From positions 1 through 36,761 of the forward strand of contig JAJFVE010000115.1 in assembly GCA_021371965.1 (NCBI GenBank): DNA of 36,761 bases. Reading direction: 5' to 3'. The translations under genes and the position numbers were made by a program. The notes beneath the pieces were generated by a model. It made no database searches, was not told where the DNA came from, and saw nothing but the letters and a program-made list of their open reading frames with translations. This DNA comes from Planctomycetaceae bacterium (lineage in GTDB: Bacteria > Planctomycetota > Phycisphaerae > SM23-33). Of the stretch, positions 24,490 through 33,499 are shown piece by piece; positions within the stretch are counted from its first letter, which is position 1, and every line of letters begins with the position of its first letter.

Positions 24490-27276
24490 CTACTTCACCA
24501 CCAGATTCACCAACCGTCCGGGGACCACGATCTTCTTGACCATCTGCTTGCCTTGGACGGCCGCGGCGACGGCGGGGTCAGCCAGGGCGGCGGCAATCAC
24601 GTCGGCCTCAGCGGCATCGGCGGGCGCGGTAATGCGGGCTTTCATCTTGCCGTTGACCTGCACGGCCAGCTCGACGGTGTTCTCGACGATCATCGCCTCG
24701 TCAAACGCCGGCCACGGTTCGTACGCCAGCGAGTTCTCATGGCCGAGCACCAGCCAGAGCTCCTCGGCGACGTGCGGGGCCATCGGCGCCAGCAGCAGCA
24801 CGAACCGCTCGGCCTGGCCACGCGCGATTCGCCCGGCTTTGAAGACGGCGTTGACGAACTCCATCATGGCGGCGATGGCCGTGTTGAACTTCATCGCGCG
24901 GTAATCTTCGCCGACTTTCTTGATCAGCCGGTGCAGCGCCCGCTCGACCTGCTCGTCGGGCGCCTCGGCCGACAGCAGCGGCGCGTTCTCCTCGGCGCCG
25001 GCGATCATGCGCCACACGCGCTGCAGGAAGCGATGTACGCCCGGCACGTCGCGGGTGTTCCAGGGCTTCGAGGCGTCGAGGGGGCCCATGAACATCTCGT
25101 ACAGGCGGAAGGTGTCGGCCCCGTACTGGCCGATCACGTCGTCGGGGTTCACCACGTTTTTCAGGGCCTTGGACATCTTCTCGACGCTGATGGCCAGCTC
25201 CTCGCCGGTGGCCTTTAGGATGGGCTTGTCGCCGGTAAAGTCGATGGCGTCGTAGGGCATGCTGATCCCGCGGCGGTCGCGGTAGGTGAAGCTGGTGATC
25301 ATGCCCTGGTTGAACAGCTTGCCGAAGGGCTCGCTCGTCGAGACGTGCCCGAGGTCGAACATCACCTTGTGCCAGAATCGCGAGTACAGCAGATGCAGCA
25401 CGGCGTGCTCGGCCCCGCCGACGTACAGGTCCACGCCGCCGGAGCGGTTGGTTTCGCTGGGCGCCATCCAGTACTTCTCGATCCCGGCGTCGACGAAGCG
25501 GTTGTCGTTGTCGGGGTCGAGATAACGCAGGTAATACCAGCAGCTCCCGGCCCACTGGGGCATGGTGTTGAGCTCGCGCGTGGCGGGCCCGCCGCAGGCC
25601 GGACAGGTTGTCTGGGCCCAGTCCGTCAGTTTGCCCAGCGGCGGCGAAGGCGGGGCGGCCGCGTCGTCGCTGGACATCGGCGTGAAGTCTTCCATCTCCG
25701 GCAGCTCGAGCGGGAGCTGGTCCTCGCTCAGGGCGACCGCGCCGCACTTGCCGCAATGCACGATCGGGAACGGCTCGCCCCAGTACCGCTGGCGGCTGAA
25801 CAGCCAGTCGCGCAGCTTGTAGTTCACCGCGCGCTTGCCCAAGCCGTTCTCGGCCAGCCACTCGGTGATGCGCGTCTTGAACTCCTGTGTGGGCAGGCCG
25901 TCGTATGGGCCTGAATTGACCGCCGTGCCGTCGCCGATGAATCCGCGCCAATCGGCGCCGCCGGGGGCCTCCACCACCTGCACGATGGGCAGATTGAACT
26001 TCTGGGCGAACTCATAGTCGCGCGTGTCGTGGGCGGGCACGGCCATGATCGCGCCGGTGCCGTAGCCCATTAGCACGTAGTCCGCGACCCAGATCGGGAT
26101 CTTCTCGTCGTTGACCGGATTGACAGCGTAAGCGCCGGTGAAGACGCCGGTTTTGTCCTTTGACTCGGCCGTGCGCTCGAGCTCGGACTTCTGCGCCGAT
26201 GCCGCGATGTAGCTCTCCACGGCATGGCGCTGCGCGGCCGTCGCGATCTGCATCACCAGCGGATGCTCCGGCGCCAGCACCATGTAAGTAGCTCCGTAGA
26301 GCGTGTCGGGCCGCGTGGTATAGACGACCAGTTCATCTGCGTAGCCATCGATCTCAAAGATGACTTCGGCCCCGATGCTCTTGCCGATCCAGTTTCGCTG
26401 CATGATCTTGATCGGCTCTGGCCAGTCGACGGTCTCGATGTCGGCCAGCAGGCGCTCGGCGTAGGCGGTGATGCGGAGCATCCACTGCTTGAGCGCGCGT
26501 CGGTAGACGGGGTAATTGCCCCGCTCGCTGCGCCCTTCGTTGGTGACTTCCTCGTTGGCCAGCACCGTGCCCAGCTTGGGGCACCAATTGACGGGCACTT
26601 CGTCCATGTACGCCAGGCGCTGGCCGTCGATCACATCGCGCTGCTCACCGGATGTCAGCTCCTGCCATTTCTTGAGCCCGCCCGCTTCGCCAAATACCGG
26701 ATCGAGTCCCTCGACCGGATTAAGCACCGGGGCTCCCGACAGGTCCACCATGTACTTTCCGGCCTGGAGGGCGTTGACCAGATCGGCAATCGGCCGAGCT
26801 CGGCCGGCGAGGGCGTCGTACCAGCTACTGAAAAGCTGCAGGAAGATCCACTGCGTCCAGCGGTAGTAGTCGACGTCGGTGGTCGCCAGGCGGCGCGACC
26901 AGTCGTAGGAGAAGCCGAACATCTTGATCTGCCGCTCGATGTTGGCGATGTTGGCCTCGGTCGTCACGCGCGGGTGCACGCCATGCTCGACGGCGTACTG
27001 CTCGGCCGGCAGGCCGAAGGCGTCGTAGCCCATCGGGTGCAGGACGTTATAGCCGCACATGCGGGCCCAGCGGGCGACGATGTCGGTCGCCGTATAGCCT
27101 TCGGGATGCCCCACGTGCAGCCCCGCGCCGCTGGGATAGGGGAACATGTCCAGCACGTACAGCTTGGGCTTGTTCTCAAAGCCCGCATCGCCGGGGTTGA
27201 CCTGGCAGAATGTGCCCTTGTCGGCCCAGTATTTCTGCCACTTCGTTTCGATCGCTGCAAAGTCGTATCCACGCAT
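24490..27276 (-). CDS. leuS: leucyl-tRNA synthetase
   Basis: 928-residue class I aminoacyl-tRNA synthetase that charges tRNA-Leu. The HIGH-type motif is HVGHPEGY (54-61) and the KMSKS-type motif is KMSKA (700-704), followed by LKNVVNPDD. The CP1 editing domain includes [19 protein letters not shown] and the zinc-type Cys pairs CGKCG and CPACGG. Roughly residues 155-250 hold an insertion (up to [18 protein letters not shown]) longer than the proteobacterial form and familiar from planctomycete-type LeuRS. ATG 27276 gives the usual [17 protein letters not shown] start. No T-box or leader is visible upstream. The full length and intact motifs indicate a functional housekeeping gene. Confidence 0.98.
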   Translation of the reverse strand: MRGYDFAAIETKWQKYWADKGTFCQVNPGDAGFENKPKLYVLDMFPYPSGAGLHVGHPEGYTATDIVARWARMCGYNVLHPMGYDAFGLPAEQYAVEHGVHPRVTTEANIANIERQIKMFGFSYDWSRRLATTDVDYYRWTQWIFLQLFSSWYDALAGRARPIADLVNALQAGKYMVDLSGAPVLNPVEGLDPVFGEAGGLKKWQELTSGEQRDVIDGQRLAYMDEVPVNWCPKLGTVLANEEVTNEGRSERGNYPVYRRALKQWMLRITAYAERLLADIETVDWPEPIKIMQRNWIGKSIGAEVIFEIDGYADELVVYTTRPDTLYGATYMVLAPEHPLVMQIATAAQRHAVESYIAASAQKSELERTAESKDKTGVFTGAYAVNPVNDEKIPIWVADYVLMGYGTGAIMAVPAHDTRDYEFAQKFNLPIVQVVEAPGGADWRGFIGDGTAVNSGPYDGLPTQEFKTRITEWLAENGLGKRAVNYKLRDWLFSRQRYWGEPFPIVHCGKCGAVALSEDQLPLELPEMEDFTPMSSDDAAAPPSPPLGKLTDWAQTTCPACGGPATRELNTMPQWAGSCWYYLRYLDPDNDNRFVDAGIEKYWMAPSETNRSGGVDLYVGGAEHAVLHLLYSRFWHKVMFDLGHVSTSEPFGKLFNQGMITSFTYRDRRGISMPYDAIDFTGDKPILKATGEELAISVEKMSKALKNVVNPDDVIGQYGADTFRLYEMFMGPLDASKPWNTRDVPGVHRFLQRVWRMIAGAEENAPLLSAEAPDEQVERALHRLIKKVGEDYRAMKFNTAIAAMMEFVNAVFKAGRIARGQAERFVLLLAPMAPHVAEELWLVLGHENSLAYEPWPAFDEAMIVENTVELAVQVNGKMKARITAPADAAEADVIAAALADPAVAAAVQGKQMVKKIVVPGRLVNLVVK

Positions 27277-27340
27277 GGGTCAACTTTTACGCCTATTTCG
27301 CAGCCAAGTCAACGGGGACGAGGTGGGGCTGCGGAGCATA

Positions 27341-27446
27341 AGAGAACACGAATGACACGAATAATGACGAATAAATGATTTTGGAGTGAAGAACAAAACA
27401 ACTTCCTCCCCGTCATTATTCAATTCATTTGTGACATTCGTGGTAA
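27341..27446. repeat. CACGAATG-family inverted repeat
   Basis: The left arm (27347-27376) and right arm (27411-27446) are built from CACGAATG-like units and pair imperfectly. The CACAGAG inner arms seen at 745-952 are absent. It fills the gap between the leuS start and the end of the peptidase gene. Confidence 0.65.
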
Positions 27447-27470
27447 GTTGTTTTGCGGGAATAACCGCCG

Positions 27471-28712
27471 CTAGCGCGATGCGGTTTCCAGCGCGCGGAG
27501 GTCCTGGCCTTGCTGAAGGGCGTACGTCTGCCAGGCGGCGGAGAGGCCTTCCAGGAAGTTGGGGTCCGGAGGCATGCACAGAGACCGCTCCAGCGAATCG
27601 GTGACGGTGCAACCGTCTTTGAGATTGCCCAGGAACGTCGAGAACTGCTCTCGCCCGAGGCGGCTGTGCAGGAACTGCGTCAGGCTCAGGCTCTGAGCGT
27701 AGAACGTGCCGCGATGATCCATGTCGCTCTGGTCCATCAGCAGCAGCTTGTCCATGCTGATGCCGTCTTCGCCGCTCAGGGCGGCTGCGGCCAGCAGCAG
27801 CCGGTCGTTGTCGACAGCCGGTTCGGCGAGCATCGCCAGCCCTTCGTTCAGGAACAGCGGGCTCGGCGCGTCGCCGAAGTATTCCTTGAGCACCAGGTGG
27901 CAGGTCTCGTGGGGCAGCACGCGGTCGATCGTCATCGTGCTCAGGGTGCGGTCTTCGTTGAGTTGCGTCAGGTCGATCCGCCGCGTCACGACGCCGCCCG
28001 AGACCGTCAGGTTGAACCGCCCGCCCGACCACTCCGGCGCGCCGGGGGCGTTGGCGGCGTAATCGTTCTTGTCGATCCAGACGTTGATGTCGACGACGTG
28101 CGGGTATTCCTGGGGCATGATGTCGCCGCAGATTCGCCGCAGGCTTTCCTCGGCCAGCGTCGCGATCAGCGTCGCCAGGTCGGTATTGCGGGCGTGAACG
28201 GCAAAATGGCGGGTCGTCTTGGTGACGGCTGCGCCTACCGCCGCCATGGCTTTTCGCTGCTGGTCGCTGAGTGCGGCGCTGGGGAGCGTCGCGGGGCGCA
28301 GGGGCGCCGCCTCGCGGCAGCGGCGCATCTGATCGAGCACGTACGCTCGCGTCGGCGTCGAGTCGCAGACCTTGAGGAACTGCTGGTAGGCCTCGATGGC
28401 CTTGGCGGGCTGGTTCTGGCGATTGTAACACTCGGCGGCGATGATCCACGCGCGTTCCGACGCGCCGGGCGCGGCCAGCATGTCGTCGACGACAGCCGTC
28501 GCGCGGGCGTAATGGCCCTGGCTGTAGTATTCCAGTGCCGACTGCATGGGCGCCGGCGCGTCGATGGCCACGGCCGCCGCCCCGCACACTCCCGCCGCCA
28601 GGGCGAGCGATACCAGCATCAGTCTCAGGTGGCATAGCCTTTCCGGGCTGCGTTCACCCAGGCTGGAAAGCCTGTGCCACCGTAACCGGGATGTTCTCTT
28701 AGCCGGCGTCAT
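27471..28712 (-). CDS. gluzincin-type (peptidase MA-like) metallopeptidase, TPR N-terminus
   Basis: 413 residues from ATG 28712, preceded by GGGGA and overlapping the upstream stop. A signal-peptide core (LMLVSLALAAGVCGAAAVA) begins only at residue 31. TPR-like helices follow (ALEYYSQGHYARATAVVDDML, AAECYNRQNQPAKAIEAYQQFL). The catalytic part has HETCH (268-272), an HExxH zinc motif, and NEGLA (289-293) with the third ligand Glu, as in peptidase MA-like gluzincins. The residues between the start and the signal core are encoded by an inverted repeat (28628-28681), so the original start may be ATG 28619 (382 residues). Probably secreted or lipid-free periplasmic; substrate unknown. Confidence 0.82.
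   Translation of the reverse strand: MTPAKRTSRLRWHRLSSLGERSPERLCHLRLMLVSLALAAGVCGAAAVAIDAPAPMQSALEYYSQGHYARATAVVDDMLAAPGASERAWIIAAECYNRQNQPAKAIEAYQQFLKVCDSTPTRAYVLDQMRRCREAAPLRPATLPSAALSDQQRKAMAAVGAAVTKTTRHFAVHARNTDLATLIATLAEESLRRICGDIMPQEYPHVVDINVWIDKNDYAANAPGAPEWSGGRFNLTVSGGVVTRRIDLTQLNEDRTLSTMTIDRVLPHETCHLVLKEYFGDAPSPLFLNEGLAMLAEPAVDNDRLLLAAAALSGEDGISMDKLLLMDQSDMDHRGTFYAQSLSLTQFLHSRLGREQFSTFLGNLKDGCTVTDSLERSLCMPPDPNFLEGLSAAWQTYALQQGQDLRALETASR
28628..28681. repeat. GGTGGCACAGGC-type inverted repeat in a coding N-terminus
   Basis: Arms at 28628-28650 and 28659-28681 are complementary at 19 of 23 positions, with an 8-base loop. The repeat lies inside the predicted N-terminus of the peptidase frame and encodes its Arg/Leu/Ser-rich n-region. 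It resembles a dispersed repeat often seen between planctomycete genes (from memory). Confidence 0.65.
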
Positions 28713-29952
28713 CGAGTTCCCCAACCAGCAGATCGCGCATCGCCGTGAGTTTGTTCAAGTCGGTCTGGGCCCACTGGATTTCCAGGATGAGCTCTCGCCG
28801 GTACGGCTTGGCCAGTTCCATGATGTCCGTCAGCGACGTGCGGACGGCGTTGACGTGATGGATGAGCTTCATCACCGACTCGCGGTAGTCGTTGCGCGAC
28901 ATGTTCTTGTTGCCCAATGCGGCCATCGCCGCATCAAAGCGTTTGGCATCGGCATCGACCTGCTGGCGGATCGTCGCGATGCGAAGCCGCGTGATCTCCA
29001 CGCGGTAGCTGCGCGTGATGTCGGCCACGAGCGCGTCGGCGGCCTCGAACGACTTGGCCGCGGCCGCAAACTTGCTCTCGGCCAGGGCCTTGTTGGTGGC
29101 CTGGGCGTCTTTGGCCTCGGCCAGCAGTTTCTTGCCCGCCTCCATGCGCTGGCGGGCGAGGTCCTTCAGGGCGGCATCAAGGACGATGGCGCGGCTGAGC
29201 GAGGCCGGTCCGGCTTGCACCTGGGGCTGGCGTCCCATGAGCCCGGCGCTGGGCGGGTACGGCTCGGTCAGCACGTACATGCCGTCGGTGTTGGCCGCGA
29301 GAATCTCGGCAATGGCCGCAAACCGCAGGAAGCGGTTGTCCTTGCCCTTGGCGCCCAGGACCGCGTAGGTCCTGGCGGCCTCGGCGAACTTGCCGCCGCG
29401 GAGCTGCGTCTGTCCGGTCAGGTCCTCGACGAGAATCTGCTGCTCGACGCCGCGGGCGATCTGTCGCAGGGCCGGGAGGATGCGCCCGCTCAGGGCCGCC
29501 ACGTCGCCGGCCTCGAGCTTGCTGCGGGCCAACTCGATGGCCTTGTCGAACTCGACCCAGGCGTTGTCGATGCGGGCGTACCCGAGGCCTTGGCGGGCCT
29601 GGACGTTTTCCGGATTGAGATCGAGCACCTGCTGGAAGATCTTGCGGGCCTGGCGATCCAGACCCTGGCGGACGGCCCAGAGCCCCACGCCCAGAAGCTC
29701 GGTCTCGCTCTTGGAGTCGATCTCCTTAAGCCGATGCTCCAACTGCTCTTCGGGCGTTTCCTGGATCTCGATGCGGACGACCTGCGATCGCGGCAGCGTC
29801 AGGCTGCCATAGGGCATTTCGATGGTGACCGAATCGCCTTCAACGGAGACTTTGCCGCTGAACGTGCGGCCGTCGGAAGTGACAACCTGGTCTGCCGACA
29901 AGACTGCCGGCCATGCCAGTGTCAGGCTAAGGAGAAAAACCAGCCTACGCAT
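28699..29952 (-). CDS. secreted protein: beta motif, TPR-like helices, coiled coil
   Basis: 417 residues from ATG 29952, with a signal peptide (MRRLVFLLSLTLAWPAVLSA). Residues about 21-65 hold one copy of the beta motif (DGRTFSGKV, then YGSLTLPRSQVVRIEI) that is present three times in the operon protein at 4598-5719. A TPR-like helical part follows (ARKIFQQVLDLNPENVQARQGLGYA). The C-terminal half is Ala/Lys/Glu-rich and helical, with probable coiled coil. No enzyme motif is seen. It overlaps the peptidase gene by 14 bp, so the two exported proteins are probably co-translated. A likely promoter lies at 30014-30042. Function not recognised. Confidence 0.8.
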   Translation of the reverse strand: MRRLVFLLSLTLAWPAVLSADQVVTSDGRTFSGKVSVEGDSVTIEMPYGSLTLPRSQVVRIEIQETPEEQLEHRLKEIDSKSETELLGVGLWAVRQGLDRQARKIFQQVLDLNPENVQARQGLGYARIDNAWVEFDKAIELARSKLEAGDVAALSGRILPALRQIARGVEQQILVEDLTGQTQLRGGKFAEAARTYAVLGAKGKDNRFLRFAAIAEILAANTDGMYVLTEPYPPSAGLMGRQPQVQAGPASLSRAIVLDAALKDLARQRMEAGKKLLAEAKDAQATNKALAESKFAAAAKSFEAADALVADITRSYRVEITRLRIATIRQQVDADAKRFDAAMAALGNKNMSRNDYRESVMKLIHHVNAVRTSLTDIMELAKPYRRELILEIQWAQTDLNKLTAMRDLLVGELDDAG

Positions 29953-30265
29953 GGTTGGCTCCGCGGTTCAGTCGCGGTGTACGTCTGCCGCGCCCCCCCA
30001 GACCGTACCTGAAAGTATATCAGAGTCGGAGATTAAGGCCAGTAGAAAATCGGGGCGGGCGCGGCCGGCGCGAGCTTGCGGCCGATTGACTGAGCCGCTG
30101 AGGAAGAGGCAAATCAAGCCAGCGCCGCATGTGGAGTGCGACGCCGCCAGGACGGCGGTAAGGTCTCGCGTCTCGCGCGGTTTTTTCAAGCTGGGGGTGC
30201 TTTTGCCTTGAATAGATCATAGTGTTCATTTGATCGCAGGTTGCCGGCGCGGCAGGAGCACGCCT
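29953..30265. other. divergent intergenic region before the pseudopilin
   Basis: This 313-bp region holds a likely minus-strand promoter (30014-30042), a GC-rich stretch, and a CCGCC-AGGA-GGCGG type hairpin near 30146-30164, followed by a T6 run at 30181-30186. No gene, tRNA or long repeat was recognised. AGGAG at 30254-30258 serves the pseudopilin start. Confidence 0.45.
30014..30042 (-). promoter_or_regulatory. extended -10 promoter for the gene at 29952
   Basis: On the minus strand TATACT (30014-30019) matches five of six -10 consensus bases and is preceded by TGA, an extended -10 element. CTGGCC (30037-30042) at 17-bp spacing is a weak -35 (three of six). The expected transcript start is about 55 bases before the ATG at 29952. 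Confidence 0.45.
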
Positions 30266-30673
30266 ATGCGCGTCAAGGGATTCACGCTGATCGAGATCCT
30301 CATTGTGGTGGTGATCCTGGGCATCATTGCCGCGGTCGCCATTCCCCAGATATTCGGCGTCGACGACATGGGCAAGCTCTCGACGCTCAAGATGAACCTC
30401 TCGGCCGTGCGCGGGCAGATCGAGCTCTACCACCTCCACCACGGCATGACGCTGCCGTCGGACCTGGTGCGACAGCTCACCTCCCGCACCGACGCCCAGG
30501 GCAATGCGGGAGACCAGTTCGGTCCGTATCTGACCCAGTTCCCCGTCAATCCTTTCGCGGCCGTCGCGGCCGACGAGGTCGATGACACCAAAGGCGGCGG
30601 AAACAAAGGCTGGTACTACAACCCCGCCACCGGCGAGTTTACTCCCGATGACGACGCGCACGTCGGACTCTGA
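30266..30673 (+). CDS. type II secretion-like pseudopilin (prepilin N-terminal motif)
   Basis: 135 residues from ATG 30266, behind AGGAG. The short basic leader MRVKG is followed by FTLIEILIVVVILGIIAA, the prepilin-peptidase cleavage and methylation motif with Glu at +5, and a hydrophobic spine helix. The small C-terminal domain is GspG-like in size, with FPVNPFAAV and a Trp-Tyr-Tyr near the end (GWYYNPATGEF). It would be processed by PilD-type peptidase and join a pseudopilus, or act alone as planctomycete single pseudopilins may. No other secretion gene is in the window. Confidence 0.92.
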   Translation: MRVKGFTLIEILIVVVILGIIAAVAIPQIFGVDDMGKLSTLKMNLSAVRGQIELYHLHHGMTLPSDLVRQLTSRTDAQGNAGDQFGPYLTQFPVNPFAAVAADEVDDTKGGGNKGWYYNPATGEFTPDDDAHVGL

Positions 30674-30755
30674 AAGCCCTGCTGGCATGCGCCTGGCCGG
30701 CGGTCAAGGGACGCCATGCCGCAAGCGGCGGAATATCGCCCCCTGCCCGCTCCCT

Positions 30756-30785
30756 CTCACAACTCACCACGCGCAACTCACAACT
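30756..30785. repeat. CAACTCACAAC-type repeat
   Basis: CACAACTCACCACGCG followed by CAACTCACAACT matches, on the opposite strand, the GTTGTGAGTTG repeat at 17150-17200. It lies between the pseudopilin and VWA genes and explains the odd frame that runs upstream of ATG 30824. Confidence 0.5.
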
Positions 30786-30823
30786 GCCTTTATTCTTCCC
30801 GTGCCGCCGGGTACTCTTCAGTC

Positions 30824-33451
30824 ATGACTCTAGTGGGCGTCAGTCTTGTGCTGGAGCCTCCGGATTGGCCGGTGCTGCTGTCGGTGATGGCCGCGGCGGC
30901 GCTGGTGGCCGAGGGCGTCTTCATGACGCTGCATCTGGCGCGGCGGGGCGGCGTCGGTGCGGCAGGCACGATGGCCGCTGCCCTGGCCGGCGGCGCGGCC
31001 CTGGCGGGGGTCGGCGCGTGGTGGGGCTCGCCGGCGTTGGCGCTGCCGGCGCTGGCGGCGCCGGCGATCGTGGCCGCCATCGCCGCGGCTGTCGGCGGCG
31101 GGCAGGCGCGACGGCGCGCGTTGGCGCTGAGCGGCGCCGTCTGCAGCGGCCTGATGGCGCTGATGCTCCTGTGCCTGTTCTGGACCCCGGCCGGCCAGGT
31201 CGTAACGCTGGCGGCGTCGGCAGTGGCCTGGTCGGTGCGGGCGTATGCCACGACGACCAGCCCGCTCAAGCCCAAGGCCAAGGCCTTGCTGCTGGGCCTG
31301 CGGCTGCTGGCGGTGCTGCTGCTGGCGCTGTGGGCGATGGGCCCGGCTCTGGAATACCGCACCACCACGGACGTGCGCGGGCTGGTGCTGCTGGCCGTCG
31401 ACGTCTCCAGCTCGATGCAGCGCCGCGACATGCCCGGCGACTACCGCCTGACCAGCCTGCCTGAGGGCGAAACTCCCGTCAGCCGCATCACCTCGGTATA
31501 CAGGGCCCTGACCGAGCATCGCAGCGCCCTGAGCGAGGTCTTCAAGCACAGCGACATCGAGCTGGTCCCCTTCGACGGCAAGGCCCACCCGGCTGTCCCG
31601 CTGGCCCCCGACGCCCAGGGCCCGCTGCCCCTGCCGATGGATGCCGACGGCACGTCCACCGCCCTGGGCGACTCTCTGGCCGCGGCCATCGAGCCCCACC
31701 AGGCCACCTCGCGGGCGGTGACGGCCATCGTGCTCGTCAGCGACGGCTGCAACAACACCGCCGCCACCGACGCCACGCGCCCCCAGACGTACGCGCGGGC
31801 CAGCGCCCTGCCGATCTACACGGTGGGCGTGGGCTCGCCCTCGCCGGAAAAGTTCATGCACGTCCTGAGCGTGACGCTGCCGCCGGACATGCAGAAGGAG
31901 GTCGACGCCTTCAACTCGCTGCCGATCAACGCGCAGATCAAGGCCACCGGGCTCAGGGGACGCTCGATCAGCGTCGTCTGCCGCTTCGGCGAGACGGTCG
32001 TGGGCAAGAAGGATCTGCCCGTCACCTCCGACGTGCTGTCGGAGAACTTGCAGTTCGTGCACGTGCCGACTCAGAGCGGCTATCAGCGCCTGACGGTCAC
32101 GGCCGAGGCCTCGGGAGCGAAGATCGAGGGTCTGCTGGGCCGCCCCAGCGCGGCCGCGCTGGTGCACGTCGTAGACCGCGAGATCCGCATCTTGTACATC
32201 GAGGGGCGGTTCCGCTACGAGGCCAAGTACATCACGCAGGCGCTGGCGACGGGGCAGCGGTTCGGCGTCGACCGGCGAGTGCTGCTGGCGCCGCAGACTG
32301 CCGCAACGCCCAACACGCTGCCGACCGATCTGAAGGAATGGCTGCGATATCACGCCATCATTCTCGGCGACGTGCCGGCGGCGTGCTTCTCCGACCAGCA
32401 GTGCCAGATCATCCGAGAGCTCGTCGAGAAATACGGCAAGGGGCTGTGCATGATCGGCGGGGCCGACAGCTTCGCCGCCGGCAAGTGGGGCGAGACGGCC
32501 GTGGGGCGAGCCCTGCCCGTCGAGATGGCGGCCTCCGACGGACAGATCGACAGCGAAGTTCGCGTCGTGCCCACCGAGGAAGGCCGGGGCGACGAGATGA
32601 TGCAGATCGACGCCGGCGACGTGATGGCGGCCTGGGCGTCGCTGCCGCCGCTGTCGGGGGCCAACAAGCTCGCCGGCATCAAGCCCGGCGCGGTGGTGCT
32701 GGCACGCAGCGCGGGCAACGACCCGCTGATCGTTGCCCAGCAGTACGGCAAGGGGCGCTCGCTGGCCATCGCCTTCGACACCACGTGGCGATGGGTGCTC
32801 AACCCCAAAGACACCGCCGCGCTGCAGCGGCGGTTCTGGCGGCAGGCGGGGCTGTTCCTGGCGGCCCCCAAGGGCAACGTCTGGGTCGCGACCGACCGCG
32901 GCAGCTACAACCTTCAGTCGCTGACGGCCGGGGCGGAGGTCGTCAACATCACCGCCGGCGTGGAAGACCCGCGCGGGCTGCCCATGCCCAAGGCCCCGGC
33001 GACGATCGTGCTGACGGGTCCGGACAACTCCCGCCAGCCCATCGCCACGGCCGAAGGGCCCATCATGCGCACCGGCGTGCTGCGGCGGCTGATGACGCCG
33101 GGCGTATATACCCTGAGCATCGAGGCGATGGTGGCGGGCAAGAAGCTCGCCGCCGAGCACAAGTTCGAGGTCGTCTCGCGCGATCTGGAGTCTGAGACCG
33201 TCACGCCGGACCTGGACCTGCTGAGCGAGATGGCCCGCTCCAGCGGCGGGCAATATGCCCCTCTCCGCGAGGTCGGCCCGCTGCTGGAAAGCCTCAAACT
33301 CCAGACCCGCCCCAAACCCCAGGAAGTCGTCGTCCACAAATCCCTGGGCAAACCCAAGCCCCTCGACTGGCCGCTGGTGGCCCTGCTGCTGATGCTGCTG
33401 TCGCTGCAGTGCCTGGAATGGGTGCTGCGAAAACACAAGGGGCTGGTCTAG
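30824..33451 (+). CDS. orphan membrane VWA/amidotransferase-like protein
   Basis: 875 residues from ATG 30824; the longer frame upstream is repeat-derived. No clear ribosome-binding site. The N-terminus has several membrane segments (about 15-37, 46-66, 72-90, 103-121, 155-173). A VWA domain follows with a full metal site: DVSSS (193-197), Thr in DGTSTALGDSL and Asp in IVLVSDGCNN. An amidotransferase-like domain comes next (RILYIEGRFRYEAKYI, YHAIILGDVP, GLCMIGGADSFAAGKWG), then an Ig-like region and a final membrane helix (PLVALLLMLLSLQCLEWVL). The plan parallels the operon protein at 7972-10752 without its helical insertion. No MoxR gene is beside it, so it may share the ATPase at 2521. Confidence 0.9.
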   Translation: MTLVGVSLVLEPPDWPVLLSVMAAAALVAEGVFMTLHLARRGGVGAAGTMAAALAGGAALAGVGAWWGSPALALPALAAPAIVAAIAAAVGGGQARRRALALSGAVCSGLMALMLLCLFWTPAGQVVTLAASAVAWSVRAYATTTSPLKPKAKALLLGLRLLAVLLLALWAMGPALEYRTTTDVRGLVLLAVDVSSSMQRRDMPGDYRLTSLPEGETPVSRITSVYRALTEHRSALSEVFKHSDIELVPFDGKAHPAVPLAPDAQGPLPLPMDADGTSTALGDSLAAAIEPHQATSRAVTAIVLVSDGCNNTAATDATRPQTYARASALPIYTVGVGSPSPEKFMHVLSVTLPPDMQKEVDAFNSLPINAQIKATGLRGRSISVVCRFGETVVGKKDLPVTSDVLSENLQFVHVPTQSGYQRLTVTAEASGAKIEGLLGRPSAAALVHVVDREIRILYIEGRFRYEAKYITQALATGQRFGVDRRVLLAPQTAATPNTLPTDLKEWLRYHAIILGDVPAACFSDQQCQIIRELVEKYGKGLCMIGGADSFAAGKWGETAVGRALPVEMAASDGQIDSEVRVVPTEEGRGDEMMQIDAGDVMAAWASLPPLSGANKLAGIKPGAVVLARSAGNDPLIVAQQYGKGRSLAIAFDTTWRWVLNPKDTAALQRRFWRQAGLFLAAPKGNVWVATDRGSYNLQSLTAGAEVVNITAGVEDPRGLPMPKAPATIVLTGPDNSRQPIATAEGPIMRTGVLRRLMTPGVYTLSIEAMVAGKKLAAEHKFEVVSRDLESETVTPDLDLLSEMARSSGGQYAPLREVGPLLESLKLQTRPKPQEVVVHKSLGKPKPLDWPLVALLLMLLSLQCLEWVLRKHKGLV

Positions 33452-33499
33452 CGGATCGACTTTGGGCGGGATCGGGAGATTTAAGACAAGGAGTCAAGG

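Noticed and set aside
30146..30186. A terminator on the plus strand near the T6 run at 30181
   Set aside because: The stem next to the T-run is only four base pairs, and no plus-strand gene lies upstream.
30830..33436. An 868-codon open frame on the minus strand
   Set aside because: It is the shadow of the VWA gene at 30824-33451, with low-complexity Gln/His/Arg sequence and no recognisable motif.
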